8,169 nt of DNA from assembly GCA_937896295.1 (NCBI GenBank), contig CALBME010000015.1, positions 1 through 8,169 on the forward strand, read 5' to 3'. Source of the stretch: an uncultured Micavibrio sp. (lineage in GTDB: Bacteria > Pseudomonadota > Alphaproteobacteria > Micavibrionales > UBA1664). The translations under genes were made by a program, and so were the position numbers. Position 1 is the first letter of the stretch. Each line of letters opens with the position of its first letter. Shown piece by piece: positions 1-6,771 of this stretch. Below the pieces are notes generated by a model, which did no database searches, was not told where the DNA came from, and saw only the letters and a program-made list of their open reading frames with translations.

Positions 1-242
1 TTGAATCGGGCGACCCGGATATCCTGCCGGAATTTATCGGCCAGGCGGAAGCCGGAGTGGTGAAGGAGTTCCAAACGGGGAATGTATTTGTGACGGCATA
101 TAACCAGCGGATCAGGAACGTAGTCAACCGGGTCAACAGCGTTTACAACGACAGCATTATCAACCGCATTTACACTAATGCAGGCCTGGCCACCTCCTCT
201 GCCGCACCGCCGGCGCCTGTCCCATGCCACCCTCCGTGTTGA
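1..242 (+). CDS. 3' end of an unrecognised protein (partial)
   Basis: The frame beginning at base 3 is open from the window edge to a TGA at 240-242, giving about 79 residues of a C-terminus whose start lies outside the window. The first ~58 residues are ordinary mixed sequence, with a stretch rich in Asn, Val and Arg (RNVVNRVNSVYND) that could be helical. The last ~20 residues are low-complexity Ala/Pro with two Cys and look unlike the rest. They overlap the start of the HMG-CoA-lyase-like remnant at 224. I do not recognise a family. The change in character near base 180 suggests the original end may have been lost and replaced by chance coding sequence. In this cluster rlpA often precedes the carboxypeptidase gene, but I see no SPOR or double-psi barrel motif here. 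Confidence 0.4.
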   Translation, partial: ESGDPDILPEFIGQAEAGVVKEFQTGNVFVTAYNQRIRNVVNRVNSVYNDSIINRIYTNAGLATSSAAPPAPVPCHPPC

Positions 243-379
243 TCAGTGAAGTCGGCCCGCGTGATGGCCTGCAGAGCGTGTCCCGCACCATGGCGCTGGC
301 CGAAGGTACCCCCAATTACATGCCCGCCAATCCCAAGTTTCTGGGGATGCGCCCGGTTGTGGACGACACTGGGCGTTGA
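224..379 (+). pseudogene. Remnant of hydroxymethylglutaryl-CoA lyase-like gene (5' fragment)
   Basis: An ATG at 224 opens a 51-codon frame ending at TGA 377-379. Its first ~26 residues read MPPSVLISEVGPRDGLQSVS and onward. The EVGPRDGLQ motif is the N-terminal signature of the HMGL-like TIM-barrel family (HMG-CoA lyase and relatives), where the Arg-Asp pair helps form the active site and binds the divalent metal. Complete enzymes are about 300 residues. Here the family resemblance stops at about base 301, and the remaining residues (GTPNYMPANPKFLG and onward) match nothing I recognise. No other lyase motif follows before the carboxypeptidase gene. It is therefore a truncated, presumably non-functional fragment that still keeps its start codon. 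It overlaps the end of the upstream frame by 19 bases. The family assignment rests on one short but distinctive motif. Confidence 0.7.
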
Positions 380-404
380 ATTCCGCCTCTGTCTGCCGGA
401 TACT
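376..404 (+). promoter_or_regulatory. Candidate sigma70-type promoter for the dac-tmk-holB-metG operon
   Basis: A TTGAAT -35-like hexamer (376-381) is separated by 17 bases from GATACT (399-404), each matching 4 of 6 consensus positions. It lies 40 bases upstream of the carboxypeptidase ATG. It is the best-spaced pair in this short intergenic stretch, but with this level of match it could be chance. Confidence 0.35.
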
Positions 405-444
405 TTCCGGGCTGATTCACATCTAACGTAAAACAGGTTTTCCC

Positions 445-1581
445 ATGCGCCGCCTCATCGCCGGACTTGCCCTTCTTTTGCCTCTGGTCTTTGCCGTCCC
501 CGCCGATCTCGCCCAAGGCATCGAGACGATCGCCAAGACGGCCTATATCGTCGACGCGACGACCGGCGCGGTCCTGCTCGACAAGGACTCGCACACGCGC
601 ATTCCCACCGCCTCCATGTCCAAGATCATGACCACCGCCGCCGTGTTCGAGGCGATCAAGGCCGGCCAGATCACGCTGGATTCCAAACTGCCCGTCTCGG
701 AAAAGGCGTGGCGCATGGGCGGCTCGAAAATGTTCGTCGAACTGGGCAGCCAGATTTCGGTCGAAGACCTGCTCAAGGGCGTCGTCGTCCAGTCCGGCAA
801 TGACGCCACCATCGTTCTGGCCGAAGGCATCGCCGGGACGGAGGAGGCGTTCGTCGCCCGCATGAACCAGATGGCACAGGCATGGGGCCTGAAGGAAACG
901 CAGTTCCGCGACGCGTCCGGCATGCCCGATCCCGGCCACTATTCCACCGCGCATGACCTTGCCATGATCGCATGGCGCCTGATCAGCGATTATCCCGAAG
1001 AATACAAATACTACGGCATGACCGAATTCACCTGGCACGGCATCACCCAGCCGAACCGCAACCCGCTGCTCGGCAAGGTTGAGGGCGCGGACGGCATCAA
1101 GACCGGCCACACGGAAGAGGCGGGCTACTGCCTCATCGGTTCCGCCCAGCGCGATGGCCGCCGCGTCATCATGGTGCTCACCGGCCTGCCCAGCTGGAAC
1201 GACCGTGTGAATGAATCCATCCGCCTGATGGAATGGTCGCTCAAGAACTTCAAGATCGCCAAGTTGCTGCAGAACGGCCAGTCCGTCGGCACCGCGCCGG
1301 TGGTCTATGGTACGGCCAAGGCCGTGCCGCTGGTGGCGGGGGCCGATGTGTCGTCCACCGTGCCGATGACCTTCAATGCCAAGGATCTGAGCGTCAAAAT
1401 CCGCTACATGACCCCGCTGATCGCGCCGATCAAGGCCGGCCAGCAGGTGGGTACGGTGGTGGTCGGCGTTCCCGGCGCTGCCACGCCGCAGGAATACCCG
1501 CTTCTGGCGGGCGCCGATGTTGCTAAGAAAGGCTTTATCGGCCTAACCTTCGACAAGATCATCCAGGCTGCGAAGAACTAA
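445..1581 (+). CDS. D-alanyl-D-alanine carboxypeptidase (PBP5/6 family, peptidase S11)
   Basis: This 378-residue penicillin-binding protein removes the terminal D-Ala from peptidoglycan pentapeptides in the periplasm and so controls cross-linking. The three active-site motifs are present and correctly spaced: SMSK (S57 nucleophile, K60), SGN (117-119) and KTG (219-221). The first ~20-25 residues are a signal peptide (RR, then a Leu/Ala-rich core, then AVPA). The region after about 285 corresponds to the C-terminal beta domain of PBP5-type enzymes, and the last residues (FIGLTFDKIIQAAKN) resemble the usual C-terminal amphipathic membrane anchor. The ATG at 445 is preceded by AACAGG about 7 bases upstream. 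It is the first gene of a run of four same-strand genes, with tmk starting 10 bases after its stop. Alphaproteobacterial homologues here are called dacA, dacC or dacF, so I give no symbol. Confidence 0.95.
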   Translation: MRRLIAGLALLLPLVFAVPADLAQGIETIAKTAYIVDATTGAVLLDKDSHTRIPTASMSKIMTTAAVFEAIKAGQITLDSKLPVSEKAWRMGGSKMFVELGSQISVEDLLKGVVVQSGNDATIVLAEGIAGTEEAFVARMNQMAQAWGLKETQFRDASGMPDPGHYSTAHDLAMIAWRLISDYPEEYKYYGMTEFTWHGITQPNRNPLLGKVEGADGIKTGHTEEAGYCLIGSAQRDGRRVIMVLTGLPSWNDRVNESIRLMEWSLKNFKIAKLLQNGQSVGTAPVVYGTAKAVPLVAGADVSSTVPMTFNAKDLSVKIRYMTPLIAPIKAGQQVGTVVVGVPGAATPQEYPLLAGADVAKKGFIGLTFDKIIQAAKN

Positions 1582-1591
1582 GTAAGGGCAA

Positions 1592-2188
1592 ATGTTCATC
1601 ACGTTTGAAGGCGGCGATGGCGGGGGTAAAACCACGCAGATCCGCCTGCTAAAGGACCGGCTGACGCAGGCGGGCAGGGACGTGGTCCTGACCCGCGAGC
1701 CCGGCGGCACGCCCGAGGCTGAGAAAATCCGCGCGCTGATCCTGCAAAGCGGCAACAACTGGTCGCCCATTACCGAAACCATGATGATGTTCGCCGCGCG
1801 CGCCATGCATGTGCGCGACCTGATCGCGCCCGCGCTGGCGCAGGGCAAGACTGTGCTGTGCGACCGCTTTACGGACTCGACCCGCGCCTATCAGGGCTAT
1901 GCCGGCGGCATGGACCTGCGCGTGATCGAGGACCTGAAGAAAATGACCATCGGCGATCTTGAGCCCGATGTGACCATCGTGCTCGATATTCCCGCCGCCA
2001 CCGGCCTTGCCCGCTCGCAGTCCGGCACGGCGGAGGGGCTACAGGAGGCGAAGGGCCTTGGCTTTCAGGAAAAACTCCGCGCAGGCTATCTTGAGATTGC
2101 GCGCGCGCATCCGGGGCGCTGCCGCGTCATCGACGCCGCCCGCGATATCGATGCCGTCGCCGCCGATATCTGGAAGGTCTTCGCATGA
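1592..2188 (+). CDS. tmk: Thymidylate kinase (dTMP kinase)
   Basis: This 198-residue cytoplasmic enzyme phosphorylates dTMP to dTDP with ATP, a step shared by the de novo and salvage routes to dTTP. The N-terminus FITFEGGDGGGKTTQ carries the P-loop (residues 7-15); Asp9 stands where many homologues have Glu. TREPGGTP (34-41) is the substrate-binding signature, and DRFTDSTRAYQG (91-102) is the DRY/DSTxAYQG motif. The lid segment near 141-165 ends in FQEKLRAGYLEIA, matching the family's usual FxxRVRxGYLxLA region. The length is typical. The ATG at 1592 has TAAGGG only 3 bases upstream, which is close spacing. The stop TGA overlaps the holB start (ATGA), so the two are probably translationally coupled. 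The pairing with holB puts dTTP supply next to replication. Confidence 0.97.
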   Translation: MFITFEGGDGGGKTTQIRLLKDRLTQAGRDVVLTREPGGTPEAEKIRALILQSGNNWSPITETMMMFAARAMHVRDLIAPALAQGKTVLCDRFTDSTRAYQGYAGGMDLRVIEDLKKMTIGDLEPDVTIVLDIPAATGLARSQSGTAEGLQEAKGLGFQEKLRAGYLEIARAHPGRCRVIDAARDIDAVAADIWKVFA

Positions 2189-3288
2189 GCCTGTTCGGTG
2201 ACGACGACGACACCCGCGACGATATCGAGGAAAAATCCGCGGCCCTGAACGCGCCCGCCGTGCCCGCGCCGCGCGCGAATGCCGACCTGCTCGCGCATGA
2301 TGGGGCCGAAAAACAACTGCTCGACTGGTGGGCGAAGGGGGCCATGCCCCACACGCTGGTATTCGCGGGCGTGCCCGGCATCGGCAAGGCGACGCTGGCC
2401 TTCCGCCTTGCGCGGTTTTTGTTCACCCATCCCGATACGCCCGGCACCGGCCTGTTCGGGGCCGAACCGCTGCCCGCCACGCTGGCCGTGCCGGAAAGCG
2501 ACCCGGTGTTCCAGCGCGTGGCCTCGGGCGGCCATCCCGACCTCTTAAGTGTCGGGCGCACCATGAACGAAAAAACCAGCCGCATGCATGACGAGGTGCT
2601 GGTCGACGACGTGCGCGATATTCCGACCTTCCTGCGCCGCACCGCCGCCGATGGCGGCTGGCGCGTGGTGGTGGTCGATGACGCGGAATCCCTGAACCGC
2701 AACGCCCAGAACGCCCTGCTCAAGATACTGGAGGAACCGCCACCGCGCGCGCTGCTCATCCTCATCACGCAGGCGGCGGGCGCGCTCATTCCCACCATCC
2801 GCTCGCGCGCGCGCGTCATGAACCTCTCCGCGCCGCCGGCGCCCGCCTTTGCCGGGCTGATGCGCAGATACCGCCCCGACCTGACCGCGGGCGATATCGA
2901 CCTGCTGGGGCAGGTGGCGGCGAACGCGCCGGGCCGTGCCCTTGCCCTGCTGGAACAGGGCGGCATGGCCGCCATCAGCAATACGGTCGATATGCTTGAT
3001 AACCTGCCCGCCGCGCCCGATCAGGCCTTGTGGACCATGGCGGAAAAACTGGCCGTGCGCGGCGAACCCGACCCGCTCATGGGCATGCTGGACGTCTCCG
3101 GCTGGGCCCTGCGCATGCGCGCCACCGCCGCGGCTGAGAAAAACGAAACCGGGGCCATGAAAAACTACCTCTCGACCCTTGATGCGCTTGAACGCCACCG
3201 GGCCGCATGCGACAAAGGCAACCTGGACCGCCGCCATACAGCCCTCGGGGCGCTGCGGATCCTGCAGTCCGGTATGCGGGCGGCTTAA
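2185..3288 (+). CDS. holB: DNA polymerase III subunit delta'
   Basis: This 367-residue AAA+ subunit of the clamp-loader complex helps open the beta sliding clamp and place it on primed DNA. After a ~40-residue acidic N-terminal leader there is a Walker-A-like GVPGIGKAT (62-70), a Walker-B-like VVVVDDAESL (from about 161), the segment NAQNALLKILEEPPP (about 172-186) that is highly typical of DnaX/HolB proteins, and a sensor-1 type SRAR at 207-210 in place of the more common SRC. I see no four-Cys zinc module after the Walker A region, which fits alphaproteobacterial HolB. The C-terminal third is the helical collar-type domain. The start overlaps the tmk stop by four bases. metG follows after 66 bases without an obvious terminator, so it is probably in the same transcript. 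Confidence 0.95.
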   Translation: MSLFGDDDDTRDDIEEKSAALNAPAVPAPRANADLLAHDGAEKQLLDWWAKGAMPHTLVFAGVPGIGKATLAFRLARFLFTHPDTPGTGLFGAEPLPATLAVPESDPVFQRVASGGHPDLLSVGRTMNEKTSRMHDEVLVDDVRDIPTFLRRTAADGGWRVVVVDDAESLNRNAQNALLKILEEPPPRALLILITQAAGALIPTIRSRARVMNLSAPPAPAFAGLMRRYRPDLTAGDIDLLGQVAANAPGRALALLEQGGMAAISNTVDMLDNLPAAPDQALWTMAEKLAVRGEPDPLMGMLDVSGWALRMRATAAAEKNETGAMKNYLSTLDALERHRAACDKGNLDRRHTALGALRILQSGMRAA

Positions 3289-3354
3289 AAAACAAACAAA
3301 CGGGCCCCCGCGCATCAAGGGTTGGTGTTGGCGGCATGGGGCGCGGGGAAAGCA

Positions 3355-4917
3355 ATGACCAAGACCTTCTACATCACGACCCCCATTTACTACGTCAACG
3401 GCGACCCGCATATGGGCCACGCCTACACCACCATCGCCTGCGATGTGATGGCGCGTTTCAAACGCCTTGACGGGTATGACGTGCGTTTCCTGACCGGCAC
3501 CGACGAACACGGCATCAAGGTGCTGCAGGCCGCGCGCGACGGCGGCATGGATCCCCAGACCTTCACCGACCGCGTGTCGGAAAAGTTTCAGGCCATTTTG
3601 CCCGCGCTCAATATTTCAAATGACGACTTTATCCGCACCACCTCGGCTCGCCATAAAAAGGGCGCGCAGGCGCTGTGGCAGGCCATCGCGGACTCCGGCA
3701 ACATTTACAAAGGCGGCTACAGCGGCTGGTACGCCGTGCGGGATGAGGCGTATTACCAGGAAGACGAAACGGAAGTCCGCGCCGACGGCAAACGCTACGC
3801 CCTGAGCAGTGGTGCCGAGTGCACATGGATGGAGGAGGAAAGCTACTTCTTCAAGTTATCGGCATGGGGCGACCGCCTGCTTGAATTCTACGATAAAAAC
3901 CCCGACTTCATCGGCCCGGATAGTTCGAAAAAGGAAGTCATCTCCTTCGTGAAGGGCGGCCTGAAAGACCTCAGCATCAGCCGCACGACCTTTGACTGGG
4001 GCATTCCCGTGCCCGGCGATGAAAAACACGTGATGTATGTCTGGCTCGATGCGCTCTCCAACTATATCACCGCGCTCGGCTACGGCTCGGACGACGACGC
4101 GCTGTTCAAAAAATACTGGCCCGCGCAGTTCCATGCCGTGGGGAAAGAGATTACGCGCTTTCACTGCGTCTACTGGCCCGCGTTTCTGATGGCCGCCAAC
4201 ATCCCCAACCCCGAACGCGTGTTTGCGAATGGCTGGTGGATTATGGAGGGGCAGAAAATGTCCAAATCTCTCGGCAACGTGGTCACGCCCGACGATCTGA
4301 TTCAGCGTTACGGCGTTGACGGCGCGCGCTACGTGCTGCTGCGCGATCTGCCCTTCGGCAATGACGGCAACTTCGTCCACGACAACGCGGTCAGCCGCCT
4401 GAACGCCGACCTGTCCAACGGTTTCGGCAATCTGGCCCAGCGCACCTTGTCGATGATCAACAAAAACTGCGGCGGGCAGGTGCCCGCGCACGGCGACCTC
4501 ACGGCAGATGATGAAAAGCTTCTGGCATCGGCCCGCACGGGTCTGGTGCACGACATGCGCACCGCCATGGCCGATTTCGGCTTCTCCCACGCGCTGAACG
4601 CGTTCTGTCAGGTCGTGAACGACGCAAACCAATACGTGGATATTCAGGCCCCGTGGAAACTGAAAAAAGAAAACCCAGACCGCATGGCCACCGTGCTCTA
4701 CGTGCTGGCTGAAACCGTGCGCTGCCTTGCCATCGCCATCCAGCCCTTCGTCCCGGCGTCAGCGAACAAGATGCTCGACCAGCTGGCGGTGCGCGACGAC
4801 GCCCGCACCTTCGCGCATCTCACTAGCGCCCACGCCCTCACACCCGGCACAACCCTGCCGGAACCGGTGGGTGTGTTTCCTCGTTTAGAAGTTAATCAAG
4901 TTGCAAAAACTAATTAA
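3355..4917 (+). CDS. metG: Methionyl-tRNA synthetase
   Basis: This 520-residue class I aminoacyl-tRNA synthetase charges tRNA-Met for initiation and elongation. The ATP-binding HIGH motif is HMGH (19-22) in the context YYVNGDPHMGHAYTT, and KMSKS is at 301-305 (GQKMSKSLGNVV). The connective region GWYAVRDEAYYQEDE lacks a Cys-rich zinc knuckle, and no C-terminal tRNA-binding (EMAP-like) domain follows. This is the short form usual in Alphaproteobacteria. I chose the ATG at 3355 because GGGGAA lies just upstream at 3345-3350 and the protein then starts MTKTFYITTPIYYVNG as expected; an in-frame TTG at 3322 would add 11 unlikely residues. Odd feature: the last 14 codons including the stop (4876-4917) all end in A or T, unlike the rest of the gene, so the 3' end appears to belong compositionally to the AT-rich island that follows. 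Confidence 0.97.
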   Translation: MTKTFYITTPIYYVNGDPHMGHAYTTIACDVMARFKRLDGYDVRFLTGTDEHGIKVLQAARDGGMDPQTFTDRVSEKFQAILPALNISNDDFIRTTSARHKKGAQALWQAIADSGNIYKGGYSGWYAVRDEAYYQEDETEVRADGKRYALSSGAECTWMEEESYFFKLSAWGDRLLEFYDKNPDFIGPDSSKKEVISFVKGGLKDLSISRTTFDWGIPVPGDEKHVMYVWLDALSNYITALGYGSDDDALFKKYWPAQFHAVGKEITRFHCVYWPAFLMAANIPNPERVFANGWWIMEGQKMSKSLGNVVTPDDLIQRYGVDGARYVLLRDLPFGNDGNFVHDNAVSRLNADLSNGFGNLAQRTLSMINKNCGGQVPAHGDLTADDEKLLASARTGLVHDMRTAMADFGFSHALNAFCQVVNDANQYVDIQAPWKLKKENPDRMATVLYVLAETVRCLAIAIQPFVPASANKMLDQLAVRDDARTFAHLTSAHALTPGTTLPEPVGVFPRLEVNQVAKTN

Positions 4918-4949
4918 AAATTAATAGGTTACGCAAAATAATAGATTAG

Positions 4950-4963
4950 ATTCTGTCTAGAAT
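4950..4963. repeat. Short perfect inverted repeat upstream of the AT-rich cassette
   Basis: ATTCT (4950-4954) and AGAAT (4959-4963) form a perfect 5-base inverted repeat around GTCT. It lies in the 102-base gap between metG and the first cassette gene, where a promoter or operator would be expected. The region is so AT-rich that a small repeat could be chance, and I could not assign a convincing -35/-10 pair. Confidence 0.3.
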
Positions 4964-4982
4964 ATAAATAGAGACTCTTTTC

Positions 4983-5010
4983 TAATTGAGATTGAGATCG
5001 CCTCAAATTA
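4983..5010. promoter_or_regulatory. Near-palindrome next to the cassette's ribosome binding site
   Basis: TAATTGAG (4983-4990) and CTCAAATTA (5002-5010) are complementary apart from one extra T. ATTGAG is also directly repeated at 4985-4990 and 4991-4996. The right arm ends at the base before the GGAGGG Shine-Dalgarno sequence. A transcript hairpin or a bound repressor here could restrict expression of the cassette. That role is inferred from position only. Confidence 0.35.
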
Positions 5011-5016
5011 GGAGGG
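5011..5016 (+). promoter_or_regulatory. Strong Shine-Dalgarno that fixes a GTG start
   Basis: GGAGGG ends 3 bases before the GTG at 5020, and the run TTAGGAGGG is close to the full anti-Shine-Dalgarno complement. It supports GTG 5020 as the start of the TIGR04255-family gene; no ATG occurs at the N-terminus of that frame. Confidence 0.7.
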
Positions 5017-5019
5017 CCT

Positions 5020-5781
5020 GTGGTTAAATCTGATTTCAAACTGCCAAAAAAACTCACAAAAGAGCCGTTGATAGATGCGATTTTTGAACTGCGTTTTTTA
5101 GATGCGGCTTCAGCTTCTTTATCAACGATCTTACCTGGCGTTTTTCTCCAGCAATTTTCAGATTTGCGGTTAACTCCGTTGCCCGCTCAATCTCTTCCGC
5201 CTATGATAAGAGCGACCGATCCTAATCTAAAATATGCAGCTTTAGTTAGATTGGAAAACGAGAAATTCATATATCTAATCGGGGATCATACATTAGCAAT
5301 ATGTTCCAAGATCCCATATGTTGGATGGGACAAATTCAAATCCGAAATTTCAGCCAAGTTAAAACTTCTAAAAGGCATTTCGTTGTTATCTAAGCTGAAG
5401 CTTGAGCGCTATGCCATGAAGTATACCAATTTGGTAGAGGCTTCTAACCTCCTTGAACAAGCTTCCCAGCTAGATTGGACGCTAGAAATTTCCGATTTCA
5501 AGCTCAAGAAAGAAGATTTTCAAGTTCGTATAGTTAAAAAAGAGGAAGGTTTTACTTCCATTATTTCATTCTTATCTTCGGCAACGGCTCTGCCTAATAA
5601 CGTAGAAAAAAAAGGCGTTATTGTTGACGTCGACACCCTTAAAAACACGCCCAATCTAACGCTTCAAAAGCTGAAAAACTTAAATTCAGAACTGGATGAA
5701 ATTCATGAAAGCACAAAGAGAAACTTCTTTATGTGCTTGAAAGAAAAGACTATTGAAAATTTAGGTCCCGTATATGGCTAA
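5020..5781 (+). CDS. TIGR04255 family protein (uncharacterised, sporadic distribution)
   Basis: This is a 253-residue protein with a GTG start and a strong Shine-Dalgarno. Family features I recognise are the N-terminal block EPLIDAIFELRF (15-26), PYVGWDKF (99-106), LERYAMKYTN (128-137, the family's R-x-x-x-R/K-Y-x-N type strand), a VIVDVD strand near residue 202, and a C-terminal IHESTKRNFF (228-237) where TIGR04255 proteins carry LHExxxxxF. The length is typical. No enzymatic motif, signal peptide or membrane segment is visible, and the biochemical role of this family is not known to me. It is the first gene of a tight three-gene unit: the next gene starts 8 bases inside it. Codons are AT-rich, in strong contrast to metG upstream, which indicates recent transfer. 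The family name comes from recalled motif patterns, not a search. Confidence 0.75.
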   Translation: MVKSDFKLPKKLTKEPLIDAIFELRFLDAASASLSTILPGVFLQQFSDLRLTPLPAQSLPPMIRATDPNLKYAALVRLENEKFIYLIGDHTLAICSKIPYVGWDKFKSEISAKLKLLKGISLLSKLKLERYAMKYTNLVEASNLLEQASQLDWTLEISDFKLKKEDFQVRIVKKEEGFTSIISFLSSATALPNNVEKKGVIVDVDTLKNTPNLTLQKLKNLNSELDEIHESTKRNFFMCLKEKTIENLGPVYG

Positions 5782-6097
5782 AGTAGCATTAAAGCAGGTT
5801 TTAAGCAGTACAGGCATGGCAGCCCTAGCGGCTACTACGCTGTGGCCTTTACAACCACTTTCTCAAGAATATAGGGCTGTCTCTCCTGGCGAGATTGCTC
5901 AGTTGCCCAGCGTCTATGCCTTGAATTTTCCTATTTCAACCACTGCTACTACGAGTTACTCCCTTGGGTTGGAAACTGTAACTGAAAAAGAATTGCTAAT
6001 GCTATCTCAAGATTTCATTGGCCTACAGAAAGCTATGGATCCTGAGTTTTTGAAAGTTTTAGAAGAAAATAGTTGGGATCTTTACGAGAGGGCTTGA
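5774..6097 (+). CDS. Small hypothetical protein with hydrophobic N-terminus
   Basis: This 107-residue protein starts at ATG 5774, inside the 3' end of the TIGR04255-family gene (8-base overlap), with TTAGG 8 bases upstream; coupling to the upstream gene is likely. Residues 9-30 (LSSTGMAALAATTLWPLQPL) are moderately hydrophobic after a Lys-containing N-terminus. They could be a single membrane helix or an uncleaved signal sequence. The middle is rich in Ser, Thr and Tyr. The C-terminal third (residues ~68-107) is acidic and probably helical, ending in LEENSWDLYERA. I recognise no domain. The next gene begins one base after its stop. Its overlap, AT-rich codons and conserved-looking operon position argue that it is real and works with its neighbours. 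A membrane-anchoring role is inference. Confidence 0.65.
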   Translation: MAKVALKQVLSSTGMAALAATTLWPLQPLSQEYRAVSPGEIAQLPSVYALNFPISTTATTSYSLGLETVTEKELLMLSQDFIGLQKAMDPEFLKVLEENSWDLYERA

Positions 6098-6098
6098 G

Positions 6099-6692
6099 AT
6101 GAGTCTTACCGACGCATCCAATCTTATGGAGTTTATTCCCAAATACCTGTCGGAAAATGATAGGGCTCTTCTTTCTGATAATTTAAAAAAATTTCAAAAT
6201 GCATCTTATTATACAAGTTTCCCTTTAGATTTATATCTTCAAGGAGACGGCTGGTCACCTTTGCCAATATTTTCTTTAAAGACCAAAGAGGTGGCCTATG
6301 TTAAAGCAATATGTTTTTCTAATAGCTGTGATCTTGCTCAAAAAAGCGATTTCCCAAGTAAGCTGGTTTTTGCCCCGATTATTTTAGTAGATAGATATCT
6401 GGATCTTTTAAAAAAATTTGGCGCTACCGAAGACAAGATAAAAAGTTTCTATCGTGATCTAAAAGCTCAGATGCTTTCGAACCTATTCTACTTGCCAGCA
6501 AATGGAAGTTTATCAAAAGAGTGTTTAGTTAATTTGAGTGACGTCTATTCAATAGACGCTACAGAATTTTTTGACGAAAATAATACAGCAAAAAAGCTTG
6601 AGTTTAGACTTAGTCAAGTTGCTCACTATCTTTTTCTTCTAAAATTATCTGTCCACTTTTGCCGTTTCTGGGAGAACGTAAAAAGAGATTAA
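6099..6692 (+). CDS. Uncharacterised SNSCD-motif protein, third gene of the cassette
   Basis: This is a 197-residue protein. ATG 6099 lies one base after the preceding stop and is preceded by GAGAGGG (6086-6092) at good spacing. Visible landmarks in order are LQGDGWSPLPIF (47-58), CFSNSCDLAQ (72-81), FAPIILVDRY (91-100), FYLP (130-133) and a C-terminal YLFLLKLSVHFCRFWENVKRD (177-197). This pattern of QGD, SN-x-CD, aP-x-x-x-L, FYLP and KLS-x-HF-x-R-x-x-E matches, from memory, a conserved but unnamed bacterial family; I know of no established activity. The conserved Cys77-Asp78 pair could be catalytic or metal-binding, but that is speculation. No signal peptide is seen. It is AT-rich like its two partners and ends the island's coding part; a convergent gene lies 79 bases beyond. 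Confidence 0.7.
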   Translation: MSLTDASNLMEFIPKYLSENDRALLSDNLKKFQNASYYTSFPLDLYLQGDGWSPLPIFSLKTKEVAYVKAICFSNSCDLAQKSDFPSKLVFAPIILVDRYLDLLKKFGATEDKIKSFYRDLKAQMLSNLFYLPANGSLSKECLVNLSDVYSIDATEFFDENNTAKKLEFRLSQVAHYLFLLKLSVHFCRFWENVKRD

Positions 6693-6771
6693 TTTGAGCT
6701 GGCGGAAAGCCTTCAATTTGTATTAACCGATTTTCTCCATGGTCGTATTACTTCCAGATACTCTACAGGTT

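Noticed and set aside
316..1110. Long - strand open frame (264 codons) opposite the carboxypeptidase gene
   Set aside because: It is antisense to a gene with all three active-site motifs, its sequence is His/Gly/Arg-rich as expected for a GC-rich shadow frame, and it has no recognisable motif.
3322..3354. Upstream TTG start for metG
   Set aside because: It would add 11 residues before the canonical MTKTFYITTPIYY start, while ATG 3355 has its own ribosome site.
2127..3510. Long - strand open frames opposite holB and the start of metG
   Set aside because: Low-complexity Arg/Ser/Gly products opposite well-supported genes; typical antisense shadows in GC-rich DNA.
6685..6735. Possible hairpin between the cassette and the peptidoglycan-binding gene (TTGAGCT with AGCCTTCAA)
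   Set aside because: The stem needs a bulge and mismatches, and no T-run follows on either strand; too weak to call a terminator.
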